Source of the DNA: Bathymodiolus brooksi
Lineage: Eukaryota > Mollusca > Bivalvia > Mytilida > Modiolidae
Length of the DNA: 64,000 nucleotides
Assembly (NCBI GenBank): GCA_963680875.1
Contig: OY804579.1
Coordinates: 57,177,718-57,241,717 of the forward strand
Direction of reading: 5' to 3'
Shown here: in pieces, positions 13,701 through 22,131 of the stretch
How positions within the stretch are numbered: position 1 is the first letter of the stretch
How the letters are laid out: the number at the start of each line of letters is the position of its first letter
The notes under the pieces: generated by a model
Database searches by the model: none
The model's input: only the letters and a program-made list of their open reading frames with translations
What the model was told of the DNA's origin: nothing
Translations under genes and position numbers: made by a program

Positions 13701-16700
13701 CACTTTGTAAGGTGGTTAGTTGTATGTGTTGGAGAGTGCTCAGTTGGTGTTCCTTCGCATGGTAAAAGAAAGACATGTTTCTTCTGTAAATGGCAGTTTT
13801 CTATTGGAGACAGCCCATTAGAGACAGGATCACACGCACCTGTTTTCTGGAAAGGAAATTCGATGAAATGTTCATTTTATGATCGTCTACAAAAAAAAAT
13901 TAAGTCTTACGTTATCACAAATAATGGTAGGACCCATTTTAGCCCAGGATTCAATGGAAAAATGTATACATGTATGAAAAAAGTTCTCAAGAAGCTAATA
14001 ACTTTATTATATCCAAACTTTTAATGGAGGATCATTATTTGGTCCATTACAAAGTTTGGGGTGAGGGGTTTGTGTGTGGATCCAGTGAAAGCATGGTATT
14101 CATCATTGAAATAAATATCTAGCAAACATTTTAACATATGTAATGTGGTAAATTTTATTTTGAAAAATGCAGAAAGGGCATAAGAACATTTACTTTGTAT
14201 TATTTCAGCAATGTGAACACAATTTGAGTAAACCAGAGTTTAATCCTATCTCCATTAAGTTTAAGATTCAACTGATTGCTATGTAAGTATATATATAGCT
14301 TATAGTTTTTAAGTAGAGGGGGCTTTCATGGTCACACTCATATCTTTGATAGATTTATTTATTTATAAACCAAGGCCTATTAACAGTAAAGTTATAAATA
14401 TAATTCCCAATTGTGACAATATGTACTTGATACAACTTCATGTGATGCTTCTTCTAAATACTGATAGAGTTTATCAGTGGTTGTGTTTATGAATACTCCC
14501 AAGTTTTCCTATGATAAAACTAACTGCCACAATATTTATAGGACAACAGCAGTTATGAAGGTAGAGATGCACATCTTCCGAGCGAGTCCTGTATGACGTG
14601 CTGTATTTACAAATTGTATTACATTTCTTATCCATTGGAAATCCAAAATGGCCGACACAGTTTAACCTAGGACTATTGGATGTTGTGGTTACCCTTGAAG
14701 AATATGTTTTGGAAAAAAATATTGATATCCACTTTCACCCCTGAACTGGTAAAATATAATTGTAAATTATTGACCATTGTTGGTCTTCCAACTATGTTTT
14801 GTGCGTGTCACGTGGAAGTTAAGATGTCTATCACATTGCTGCATTGTTTATTGTGATTTATTAACATACATTTTGTTTACTTTTCAGGACCCATATTCCA
14901 GAAATAAGAATTTTCACTCCTCCTGATTTACACTTTGGAAAGGTAATTGTACACTTTTGTGCATTAAATAAATGTTCAAAAGGACAATCCAGAGAAACTG
15001 ACAACATAAGGTACACAAGACGAAGAAAAACACAACACAATTTGTGTTGGACACAAACAAGCACAAATAACGTAAATAAGACATGCACCCTCTTACAAAC
15101 AACTAGAGGTAAAGACGAACCGAACATCGTTTTTATGCGGAAATCATAACGAACATCACAACACGGAACTAATGCAAATGTTTTACACAATAACACAATA
15201 CAAATATTCTTCAGTTTAGGATTGTTTGTTATGTATATTTCATTAAAATTCTAATTTACTTGGACTTATCCGGTGCTTCGAGACATGTATATGTATAATA
15301 AATACAAATATTTGTGACAGTAAAATGTTTGATTGACATATGTAAACATTCAAATTTATCACGTTTTAATATTCATATTCTAATTCATATACTAAATAAA
15401 AAATTTTTTTACCAAACTGTTGGAACAGTTCCAAAATCCAATCTTAAAATCGTAGATGCGGAGGCAAAATTGATAAGCCTAGCAAACATGTACATGACCG
15501 CTCACTTTCCTGGCTTAAAAAGTGGCTGGATTTTTAATTTCATGTTTAAATTTCTAAAATATCTATGATTTACTTTTAAACAATTCTGAAAAGGAAGCTA
15601 GATATTTTACACTAGATGTCATCCAATCCAAATTTCCATTTTATCAAGTGCTGTATCAGGTCTTTCAATAAGGGGCGGTACCAGGTACTTTTACTCACTT
15701 AAAATGGTCTTTGGTACTTCCTGATTTTATAGAGTGTTGTATAAAATATTCATGAAAATAGTTCAAATTTTAATAAATAAAAAAATACCACCTGTAAATA
15801 GTGAAGTACTGGTAGACTTGATAAATATTGAAAGGCCTGTTACATTGTAAATAGTGAAGTACTGGTAGACTTGAAAAATATTGAAAGCCCTGTTACATTG
15901 TAAATAGTGAAGTACTGGTAGACTTGATAAATATTGAAAGGCCTGTTACATTGTAAATAGTGAAGTACTGGTAGACTTGAAAAATATTGAAAGCCCTGTT
16001 ACATTGTAAATAGTGAAGTACTGGTAGACTTGAAAAATATTGAAAGCCCTGTTACATTGTAAATAGTGAAGAACTGGTAGACTTGATAAATATTGAAAGT
16101 CCTGTTACATTGTAAATAGTGAAGTACTGGTAGACTTGATAAATATTGAAAGCCCTGTTACATTGTAAATAGTGAAGAACTGGTAGACTTGATAAATATT
16201 GAAAGCCCTGTTACATTGTAAATAGTGAAGTACTGGTAGACTTGATAAATATTGAAAGGCCTGTTACATTGTAAATAGTGAAGTACTGGTAGACTTGATA
16301 AATATTGAAAGCCCTGTTACATTGTAAATAGTGAAGTACTGGTAGACTTGAAAAATATTGAAAGGCCTGTTACATTGTAAATAGTGAAGTACTGGTAGAC
16401 TTGATAAATATTGAAAGCCCTGTTACATTGTAAATAGTGAAGTACTGGTAGACTTGATAAATATTGAAAGCCCTGTTACATTGTAAATAGTGAAGTACTG
16501 GTAGACTTGATAAATATTGAAAGGCCTGTTACATTGTAAATAGTGAAGTACTGGTAGACTTGATAAATATTGAAAGGCCTGCTGTATTTGAATGAATTAT
16601 TTTATAGGAATGTAAAGTGATACTGACTGTATGTAACCCTACAGCTTATAATACCAATATAAACTTCTTACCATTAGAGGGTGATCAACAAGATGACTTC

Positions 16701-19084
16701 GGTAATTCTAAGGTAAGCTGTCTATTGTTATGTAAAGTTTTTTCCTAAAATATTCTAGTAACAGAAAGAAGCAACCAGCAACCAATTAAGTTTCTCTACT
16801 TTAATAAAAATAACAAAAATTACTTAATGAAAATATACAATTACAAAAAATCTAATTTATAAAATCTACAACTGGCCTGAACGTTCACAGTTAAATATCT
16901 TGGAATAAATGTCTTTTTCCTCTCCGGAAGTAGTTCGACTCCTTTCCTATGAAATTGAATACCTATTGAATTATAATATCCTTTGGTTCCAATCCACAAA
17001 GTTTCCTTATTATCCGTTGGAACTGTTTATATTTCAAGTCCTATGACTTCACTGAAGTTAATATATCCAAATACAATGCTAATATTTCGAGCTGTTTTAT
17101 AAATCCCTAATTTCTGACTGACTACTTTCTAATTTGCTTGCCCTTATATAGGTATGTAGAAATATCTAGAACATTCAGGCATGACCTCTCGCTATTTTTC
17201 TATATAAAAAATTCAAGATCGAATATTAAAAACTTGTAAACATCTTTTTTCTTTTTTTGGCTACCCATTTGCACTATGTGGGCCCATGAATTGTACTTTG
17301 GGTCCTAGGTTTTCTCAAATCAGATGTCCAATGGTGGCCCTAAGTTTAAAAAACTAGTGACACCCCTGCATGATTTATAATTTGGTCATGAATATAGCTG
17401 AAATACTGCTACATTGATGTTAAACAACAATCAATCAATTGATTGATTTTTTTCAGATATCCTTGCCAAAAGAAACAATTGTTGTGTCTCGTCGAGATGA
17501 TGCTGCACTGTATGATGTAGGTAATCAAGAACAGGATGCCCAGAAAGATGATCCAAGGTAAAATAAATGTAGGAACAGTCATTTTTTATCTCCCTTGAAT
17601 AAAATAGTCTGTTAATTTAGGTGAAAAACATTCTTCTATCTTACCCAGACTCCTGCAATTATGTACATCACATAATGAGAGTTGATCTGTTATATCTGTT
17701 AAATTAGATGTAATATCTGATAAATGACTGCAGTAACGTTTGTGATCCTAACTTAAACCATCATAAAATACTCATATATTTTGTTTTGTTTCAGTATAAT
17801 TGCTTTCCGGAAATCCAACAAATTAGGATTTTATGTGAAGGTTACACCACAGATAAAAGATGGAGATATCAAGGTACATAGTTTACTAATACATATATTT
17901 ATCCAACTCTATGTCACTTTTCCTCTGAAATTCAAGAAAATAGCCTATTTAATACAAAGTGTATGATACTAGATGTTTTTTGGTGATAAAAGAATAGTAC
18001 GACGTTGCATGAGATGTTCTCTGCCGGACTACTTTTTCATGACGTTATGGTTTTATAATGAGAGAAAAGATGTGTCAATTCAACGTAAGCTAATGTCTGT
18101 TCAGTGTTCATTCGTTCATATTTGTTCATTCGTTCGACAGAATAATGTATCATAAATTCACTGTCATATTCCCATTTCCAAGGATATAGTTTTAATATTT
18201 CCAGCAACTGTGCTGTCCTGTATATAAACATTGTCCAACATTTCTACTAAAGAAGTGTAGTTGTACGATTATTTAGTGACACTGTAAGCAATTGAAAGGT
18301 GAATATGACATTTAAAAAAATAAGTATACATAAAGGCTTACATCATGTAGCAGCAGGAATCAATATTCTGTTGATGGGGGGGGGGGAGTGTCACAGGATT
18401 CTGAAAAACTATCAATTATTTTAGCATTGATTTCATATCTCTGTGTGTTTTTAATGTTGTTGTTCAGTTTATGATTTAACCACATTGGTGGTGTAATGGT
18501 TAGCGTGCTGGTCTCGAGTGCGGTAGATCGTGGGTTCGAGCCCTGATTGGATCAAACCAAAGACTATAAAATCTACTCAGGGTATATAAACAAATATCAA
18601 GACATTTGTAACCGTATCGGTGGTGTAATGGTTAGCATGCTTGTCTCGAGTGGGGTAGATTGTGGGTTCGAACCAAAGACTATGAAATTGTTATTTGTTG
18701 CTTCTCCGCTAAGCACGCAGCATTAAGGAGTAAGAGCAAAGACTGGTTGGCTCAGAATCAGAATAATGTGTCCGAGTGGGGCAACATGTCTATCCGTGTG
18801 TTGGTCTAGTACAAAGCTGACCTCATCATCGTCTTATTGAAAATTAACTTGTTCTCGCCATGATATTGTTGAAATTTGCTGAGTTGGCATTAAACAACAC
18901 TCACTTACTCAGTTTGTGATTTTATTTTTGCATGTTTTTTTTAATGTTGTAGGTGAGTTTCCTGATGAAACATGATTACCATAACACTGCCATAGCTTTG
19001 ACCAGTGAGAACCAAGAACCTCACGTTGTCTGGTTAGAACAAAAGGTTTTTGTCAACCTTGGTTCGCTTAAACCACAGAAATAA
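1728..19084 (+). CDS. DCTN4: dynactin subunit 4 (p62), complete, 14 exons
   Basis: This encodes the p62 subunit of the dynactin pointed-end complex (with Arp11, p25 and p27), which helps dynactin link cytoplasmic dynein to cargo and microtubules. Coding exons: 1728-1856, 5506-5576, 6654-6832, 7955-7998, 9039-9140, 11066-11142, 12521-12630, 13509-13618, 14209-14282, 14888-14942, 16608-16712, 17457-17557, 17795-17873, 18953-19084. All introns are GT..AG and phases join without error, giving 1368 nt (455 residues; human DCTN4 is 460). Cysteine pairs typical of the family are present: CRHC 28-31, CGDC 36-39, CPNC 49-52, CSNC/CPNC 68-77, CGFC 109-112 and CKQC 273-276, the last two cysteines falling in adjacent exons. 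Other matches are [27 protein letters not shown] and [11 protein letters not shown]. The start ATG sits in GCAATATGG, and exon 1 begins with the family's short N-terminus. Introns are heavily loaded with mobile DNA, yet the coding frame is intact. Exon boundaries are inferred from splice consensus and homology, not transcripts. Confidence 0.95.
2070..2913. mobile_element. MULE-like foldback MITE with long terminal inverted repeats
   Basis: Left end tagctgcggaaccgtagccc is mirrored at the right end (gggctacggttccgcagcta), and inverted similarity runs inward for about 350 bp on each side around a centre near 2500. The 9-bp flanks aggacatta (2061-2069) and tggacagta (2914-2922) match at 7 of 9 positions, as expected for an old 9-bp target duplication of the Mutator-like class. 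No transposase is present. It sits in DCTN4 intron 1. Confidence 0.75.
3026..3425. mobile_element. MITE with cagggctcacca termini
   Basis: A 400-bp non-coding element with 12-bp terminal inverted repeats (cagggctcacca / tggtgagccctg) and a perfect 5-bp flanking repeat aggag (3021-3025 and 3426-3430). The subterminal motif gggcgac/gtcgccc also occurs on both sides. It lies in DCTN4 intron 1. The superfamily is not certain: the cag..ctg ends resemble hAT-like or other DDE elements. Confidence 0.7.
3440..4985. repeat. palindromic repeat family B, copy 1
   Basis: A complex inverted-repeat element. Sequence at about 3600-3900 (ctactacaacagcgataaat..., ggtcaaagggaggtaatt, aacaagggagag) returns in reverse complement at about 4490-4770. 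Two inner hairpins occur at about 4139-4230 and 4846-4945, both built on gacaccc[tc]gggtaagattt arms. A second, reverse-oriented copy is at 47.1-48.3 kb, confirming a dispersed family. No protein-coding potential was recognised. It lies in DCTN4 intron 1; its ends are approximate. Confidence 0.65.
5577..6653 (+). other. DCTN4 intron 2, largely unremarkable
   Basis: AT-rich intronic sequence. The only recognised element is a short reverse-oriented S1 SINE tail near 6361-6435. No conserved ORF, RNA gene or further repeat was recognised. Confidence 0.6.
6361..6435 (-). mobile_element. S1 SINE 3'-tail fragment
   Basis: Reverse complement of the shared SINE 3' domain: a (tttg)n stretch followed by gatggcgtttaacgccactttcaacaatatttcagttatat. 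The tRNA-like head is absent, so this is a 5'-truncated or decayed copy in DCTN4 intron 2. Confidence 0.6.
6833..7651 (+). other. DCTN4 intron 3 upstream of the SINE
   Basis: AT-rich intronic sequence with no recognised repeat or gene. It ends at the target duplication of the SINE at 7652. Confidence 0.5.
7652..7920 (+). mobile_element. tRNA-headed SINE, family S1
   Basis: Full-length S1 copy: head gtcgtcgcggccatgatcgt, B-box-like gtgagttcgaaccc, then the 3' domain ending gttgaaagtggcattaaa. The 11-bp direct repeat tcaaactacat flanks it (7641-7651 and 7921-7931). It is inserted in DCTN4 intron 3, about 35 bp before exon 4. Confidence 0.85.
8844..8934. mobile_element. minimal MULE-like hairpin MITE
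   Basis: A 91-bp element that is almost all terminal inverted repeat: tagctgcggacccgtagctc...gagctatggttccgcagcta. Its ends match the elements at 2070-2913 and 11652-12015. Flanks taaataaaa (8835-8843) and taaacaaat (8935-8943) match 7 of 9, fitting an aged 9-bp duplication. It lies in DCTN4 intron 4. Confidence 0.7.
9600..10545 (-). pseudogene. decayed reverse-transcriptase fragment (Penelope-like type suspected)
   Basis: On the minus strand near 10385-10200 one frame reads [14 protein letters not shown], with the YIDD catalytic motif of reverse transcriptases, then [14 protein letters not shown] shifted frame continues as [19 protein letters not shown] and [19 protein letters not shown]. 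At least one frameshift or stop separates the pieces (a TGA near 10170), so it cannot encode a whole protein. Similar pieces occur on the plus strand at 43.1 kb and 45.7 kb. The SYLDLHL context suggests Penelope-like elements, but no GIY-YIG domain is visible and the class is uncertain. It lies inside DCTN4 intron 5, antisense to the gene. Confidence 0.6.
10608..10912 (+). mobile_element. tRNA-headed SINE, family S2
   Basis: The head contains an A-box (tggtgtaatggttagc) and a B-box (gagttcgagcc) resembling a tRNA. The 3' domain reads gatatagctgaacaaaattg...ggcgttaaacaacaatcac and ends in a (cact)n tail. The 14-bp direct repeat attcaaaaataatc flanks it (10594-10607 and 10913-10926). It is in DCTN4 intron 5. 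Its 3' domain is related to that of S1, but the head differs. Confidence 0.88.
11362..11623 (-). mobile_element. tRNA-headed SINE, family S1
   Basis: Reverse-oriented S1 copy in DCTN4 intron 6. The 3' domain (ggtgtttaactccactttcaa) is at the left and the head (cacgaccacgacgccccc) at the right. The 8-bp repeat taccatat flanks it (11354-11361 and 11624-11631). Confidence 0.8.
11652..12015. mobile_element. MULE-like MITE with perfect 9-bp target duplication
   Basis: The ends tagctgcggaaccgtagctc and gggctatggttcagcagcta form terminal inverted repeats of about 30 bp. The flanks gacaacccc (11643-11651 and 12016-12024) are identical, so the 9-bp duplication is clear. The interior (about 11698-11935) holds a second element with atacccccgc/gcgggggtat ends, a nested MITE. 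It lies in DCTN4 intron 6. Confidence 0.8.
12631..14887 (+). other. DCTN4 introns 7 to 9
   Basis: Apart from exons 8 (13509-13618) and 9 (14209-14282) and the hairpin at 12786-12920, this is AT-rich intron sequence with no recognised element. The start of intron 8 repeats short pieces of exon 8 (gatgacctc...cataaacacttgttaat near 13662-13697 compared with 13557-13595), suggesting a small internal duplication. Confidence 0.5.
12786..12920. repeat. hairpin element with tcccgag loop
   Basis: Inverted arms of about 60 bp (aaataaatcatggaa... and ...ttccatgatttattt; ttaacatgggttg and caacccatgttaa) separated by a short loop containing atcccgagcc. It lies in DCTN4 intron 7, and a transcript could fold into a long imperfect stem. 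No target duplication was identified. Confidence 0.65.
14943..15656 (+). other. DCTN4 intron 10 upstream of the MITE
   Basis: Mostly unrecognised. About 14960-15190 may be a decayed, reverse-oriented piece of a retroelement 3' region, judged only from low-complexity hydrophobic minus-strand translation and similarity in style to 9690-9720. Confidence in that is low. Confidence 0.3.
15657..16581. mobile_element. TIR element with internal minisatellite, 6-bp target duplication
   Basis: Left end caggtctttcaata and right end tattgaaaggcctg are inverted repeats. The flanks ctgtat (15651-15656 and 16582-16587) are identical. The right-terminal 53 bp has been amplified about 15 times, so the element grew from roughly 190 bp to 925 bp. 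A short, unamplified, reverse-oriented copy is at 21954-22131. It occupies the 3' part of DCTN4 intron 10 and ends about 25 bp before exon 11. Confidence 0.75.
15794..16581. repeat. 53-bp minisatellite, about 15 copies
   Basis: The unit begins gtaaatagtgaagtactggt and ends aaaggcctgttacatt; successive unit starts (15794, 15847, 15900) are 53 bp apart. Variants alternate between gataaat and gaaaaat, and between aggcc, agccc and agtcc, showing ordered subtypes instead of random mutation. The copy number is likely to vary between individuals. Confidence 0.95.
16713..17456 (+). other. DCTN4 intron 11
   Basis: AT-rich intron. The only recognised element is a SINE tail (about 17384-17437: gaatatagctgaaatactgc...gttaaacaacaatcaatcaa) about 20 bp upstream of exon 12. 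The polypyrimidine tract of the acceptor (gattgatttttttcag) directly follows the SINE tail. Confidence 0.5.
18478..18909 (+). mobile_element. S2 SINE with two tRNA-like heads
   Basis: Two copies of the tRNA-like head (ggtggtgtaatggttagc... gtgggttcgagcc at 18481-18542, and the same with gtgggttcgaacc at 18612-18674) precede one 3' domain ending ggcattaaacaacactcact. The flanking 13-bp repeat cagttt[ag]tgattt (18465-18477 and 18910-18922) encloses both heads, so the composite inserted as one unit. It lies in DCTN4 intron 13, about 45 bp before exon 14. Confidence 0.75.
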
Positions 19085-19545
19085 TCATCATATATTCATA
19101 AGTTTTCTGCCTTTGAACAACAAGAATTTGTCAACATTGGTTCAGTTGAACCTATTCATCATATTCTTCTACCAAATACTGACATCCTCCAGCATTTATC
19201 TACCAAATACTGACATCCTCCAGCATTTATCGATATGAATTAACCGTCTTCAACTTTTTACAGAAAATTTGCAGATGAAAGTAAAATATATTTGAAAGTA
19301 CATTGTAGTTGTTTAATCATATATAGCTGTTTAACATCTGTAAGATCTTGTTCATGAATGTAATTTAGACAAATAATATGTTGTAAGCCTATCACCAAGC
19401 TTATATTGTAATTTTTTTTGTCATGCTTTGTCATCAAAAGTACATATGAAATATATTATGCACAAACGTAAAAAAAAAATGACAAGAAAAATGTTTTTAT
19501 AAAATCAAAAAGTATAAATATCTTGAATAAAGTATTTCACTTAAA
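19085..19545 (+). other. DCTN4 3' UTR with poly(A) signal
   Basis: Sequence after the TAA stop. A canonical AATAAA is at 19526-19531 and is the best poly(A) candidate. The region holds a 31-bp tandem duplication (19169-19199 and 19200-19230, ctaccaaatactgacatcct...). The UTR end is inferred. Confidence 0.5.
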
Positions 19546-19705
19546 CCTCAGAAATAATCATCATATATTCACAAGTTGAACCAAAAAAATGCATGTGGTC
19601 AAACCTGCTTTAGTGACCACCTCTATTAAGTTACAGTCAAACCTGCTTTAGTGACCACCTCTATTAAGTTACAGTCAAACCTGCTTTAGTGACCACCTCT
19701 ATTAA
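19540..19705 (+). repeat. duplicated stop-codon region and 38-bp triplicate
   Basis: About 19540-19580 repeats the sequence around the DCTN4 stop (cttaaacc[at]cagaaataatcatcatatattca). It is followed by three tandem 38-bp units starting gtcaaacctgctttagtgac at 19598, 19636 and 19674. The short duplication of the gene end has no visible function. Confidence 0.7.
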
Positions 19706-19971
19706 GCAATAACTTGTAATATGTTACCTTTATTTTAATTTCTCCTCACAGTACATTTCTTATTGATTAAACCTATATTTAGCAACCACCTGTCTTATGT
19801 GACATTCTAATGTAGTTGTTTAATATTCTAGGTTTGTGATTGGACAATTCTGTAATTTTCACGGTATCAATTACACGGTTGAAATATTATGAGATATTTT
19901 TTAGAATTTAGAATTAGCCGATTACCGCTTACGTCATCTTGTCAATTATGTGGCAATACACATGATTACAT

Positions 19972-20150
19972 TAGAATGGAGATAACTGCATATTGTATTT
20001 GAAAATTTCACGGCATCAATTGTTGATTTAATGGTCACAAATATCCGTTTACTGGCTCCGCTAACGGTGTCGCCAGTAAACTCAATTTGCGACCATCAAA
20101 TCTCCAATTGATGCCGTAAAATTTTCAAATACAATACAATTATCTTCTAA
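19972..20150. repeat. hairpin element
   Basis: Long imperfect inverted repeat: tgtatttgaaaatttcacgg...gccgtaaaattttcaaatac, with inner arms gtttactggc/gccagtaaac and a loop tccgctaacggtgtc. It is non-coding. It lies 0.9 kb after the DCTN4 stop. Confidence 0.65.
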
Positions 20151-20884
20151 TTGGAAGGTCACATTGACTGTATATCACAACTAAGAAATGTTTGTTTGTT
20201 TGTTTTGTTTATTTGATGGTGGTAATTGTTAATTCAGATTGTTGAGATTGGAATAAAGTCAATATTTATGTTTGTAAAAATGTGGATATTTTGTTCATAA
20301 TACGAGGTTCCAGATTTTAAGATAATTTCCAGTGCAATATCATGGTATAAATTTCATCCAATTGTATATGATGTACATCCTATTTTTATTACATTATGGT
20401 AAACGGTATGTTGATATATATGTAGGTATGAGTGATGTTTTTATACAGTTTGTTATCTCCAAAAGTCTTTGAATTACAGAAACCAAGTTAAATAAAAATG
20501 TTTACAAATATATTTCCAATACGATATAATGAATTTCTGTTATAAAAATCTTCCAATCAGAACACTGTATTTATTTAATTTGATGTTCTGATTGTTTTTT
20601 TTTTTTAGTACAAGTACATACTCGTACTCGAATGTTTTCTGACTGTAAGTCCTGGGTTATGTTTAAATATGAATTTCATTGTAATGAGAACTTACTATTT
20701 ATCAGTATTCAATGGTGCATGGTTTAATTTATTGTTTATATATGTTTGTATGCTTGTATCATTGAAAATAAAATTTCATGAAAACTTTATCTACTATATC
20801 AATCACATGCCAAAGATGTGTTCAAAAAGATGTACAAGTTTCTACTAAACTATGTGTCACATGAACCTTTTCCCAATAAATGGT

Positions 20885-21097
20885 AGGGGTGTCGTGGCGG
20901 TGATCGTATGGTAGTTGGATTTACCCATGCAATCAGTTCCTATCACCACTGATGTTGTGAATTCGATTCTTGATCAGGGCGAGGTGTACAACATTATGTG
21001 ATCAAGTTTGTCAGTGACTTGCAACAGGTCGGTGGTTTTCTCTGGGTCCTCAGGTTTCCTCCACCAATAAAACTGACAATAAAAACCAACCAACCAA
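20885..21097 (+). mobile_element. tRNA-headed SINE, family S1 (internally shortened)
   Basis: S1 head (gtcgtggcggtgatcgtatg), B-box-like gtgaattcgattc and gaggtgtacaacattatgtg are present. The 3' domain is cut short after aataaaactgacaat and ends in (aacc)n. The 12-bp flank ccaataa[ag]tggt occurs at 20873-20884 and 21098-21109. Confidence 0.75.
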
Positions 21098-21953
21098 CCA
21101 ATAAGTGGTGCTTACTTTTCAGCTCACCTGACCGTGAGGTATTGCCATCACTTGGCGTCCATCGTCATCCACGTTTCATTGTCGGTAAACTTTTGCATCT
21201 TAATCTTCTTTTCTGAAATCATAGGACCAATTGGAATGTAACTTTTTAATTCATTGGATGGTCCTCTAAAAAGTTATGTTTTTTTAGTTGATCAGAAGCA
21301 CATGAAAGAAACAAGAGGCACAAATGCATCAATAAGGGTGTTGTCTGTTTTTTATCTTCTCTGAACCAATTGGAACCAAACTCGGTAGGAATGTTTGTTG
21401 GATGGTCCTCTTAAAAGTTATGATTTTTTTGGTCAATTGGAATTACATGAAAGAAATGGGAGACCAAAAGGTGTCAATAAAATTGTTTTCTGAATTTATT
21501 CTTCTTCTACAAGTGAAACCACTCTGCCAAGTAGAACCAAAGTTTGGTGGGAATGTTCATTGGATGGTCCTTTACAAAATTTATGTTTGTTTTTGTTAAT
21601 CAGAAGTATACAATAGAATCAAGAGGCCCAAAGATGTCAGATAGAATGATCATTAGATAGTACATTATAAGGGTTATGTTTTTCATGAGCATCAGATATT
21701 TATGATGGCCACCATCACAAGACAGGATTTAAAAAGGACAATATGAGAAAAATGTTTTAAAAGGTATCTTTTCAACAACAACAAAATAACCATTTGAATT
21801 GCGACTTGCCTACAATGCTCATTGGGTGGTTGTCTGCAAGATGTATATGCTTTGTATCTGTCAGAAATCCAAGATGGTTACAACAAGAGGACATTGTTTA
21901 ACAAGGAGTCCATGAGAATATGCATAGAAAGCTTCACATCAGAGACTATAACC

Positions 21954-22131
21954 CAGGGCTTTCAATATTTTTTAAGTCTACCAGTACTTCACTATTTACA
22001 GGCGGTACTTTTTATTAAAATTGGAACAATTTTCATGAATATCTTATACAACACTCTTTAAAATCAGGAGGTACTGAAGACCATTTTAGGTGGGTGAAAG
22101 TACCTGGTACCACCTCTTATTGAAAGGCCTG
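21954..22131. mobile_element. short TIR element, inverted relative of 15657-16581
   Basis: Begins cagggctttcaatatt and ends aataagaggtgg-type sequence in reverse, closing with tgaaaggcctg. It is the reverse complement of the unexpanded element in DCTN4 intron 10, with one copy of the 53-bp terminal segment. The flanks ataacc (21948-21953 and 22133-22138) match but are offset by one base on the right. Confidence 0.7.

Noticed and set aside
14861..15196. 111-codon minus-strand frame overlapping DCTN4 exon 10
   Set aside because: Cys/Val/Leu-rich translation without a domain and antisense to a well supported exon; at most a retroelement 3' remnant.
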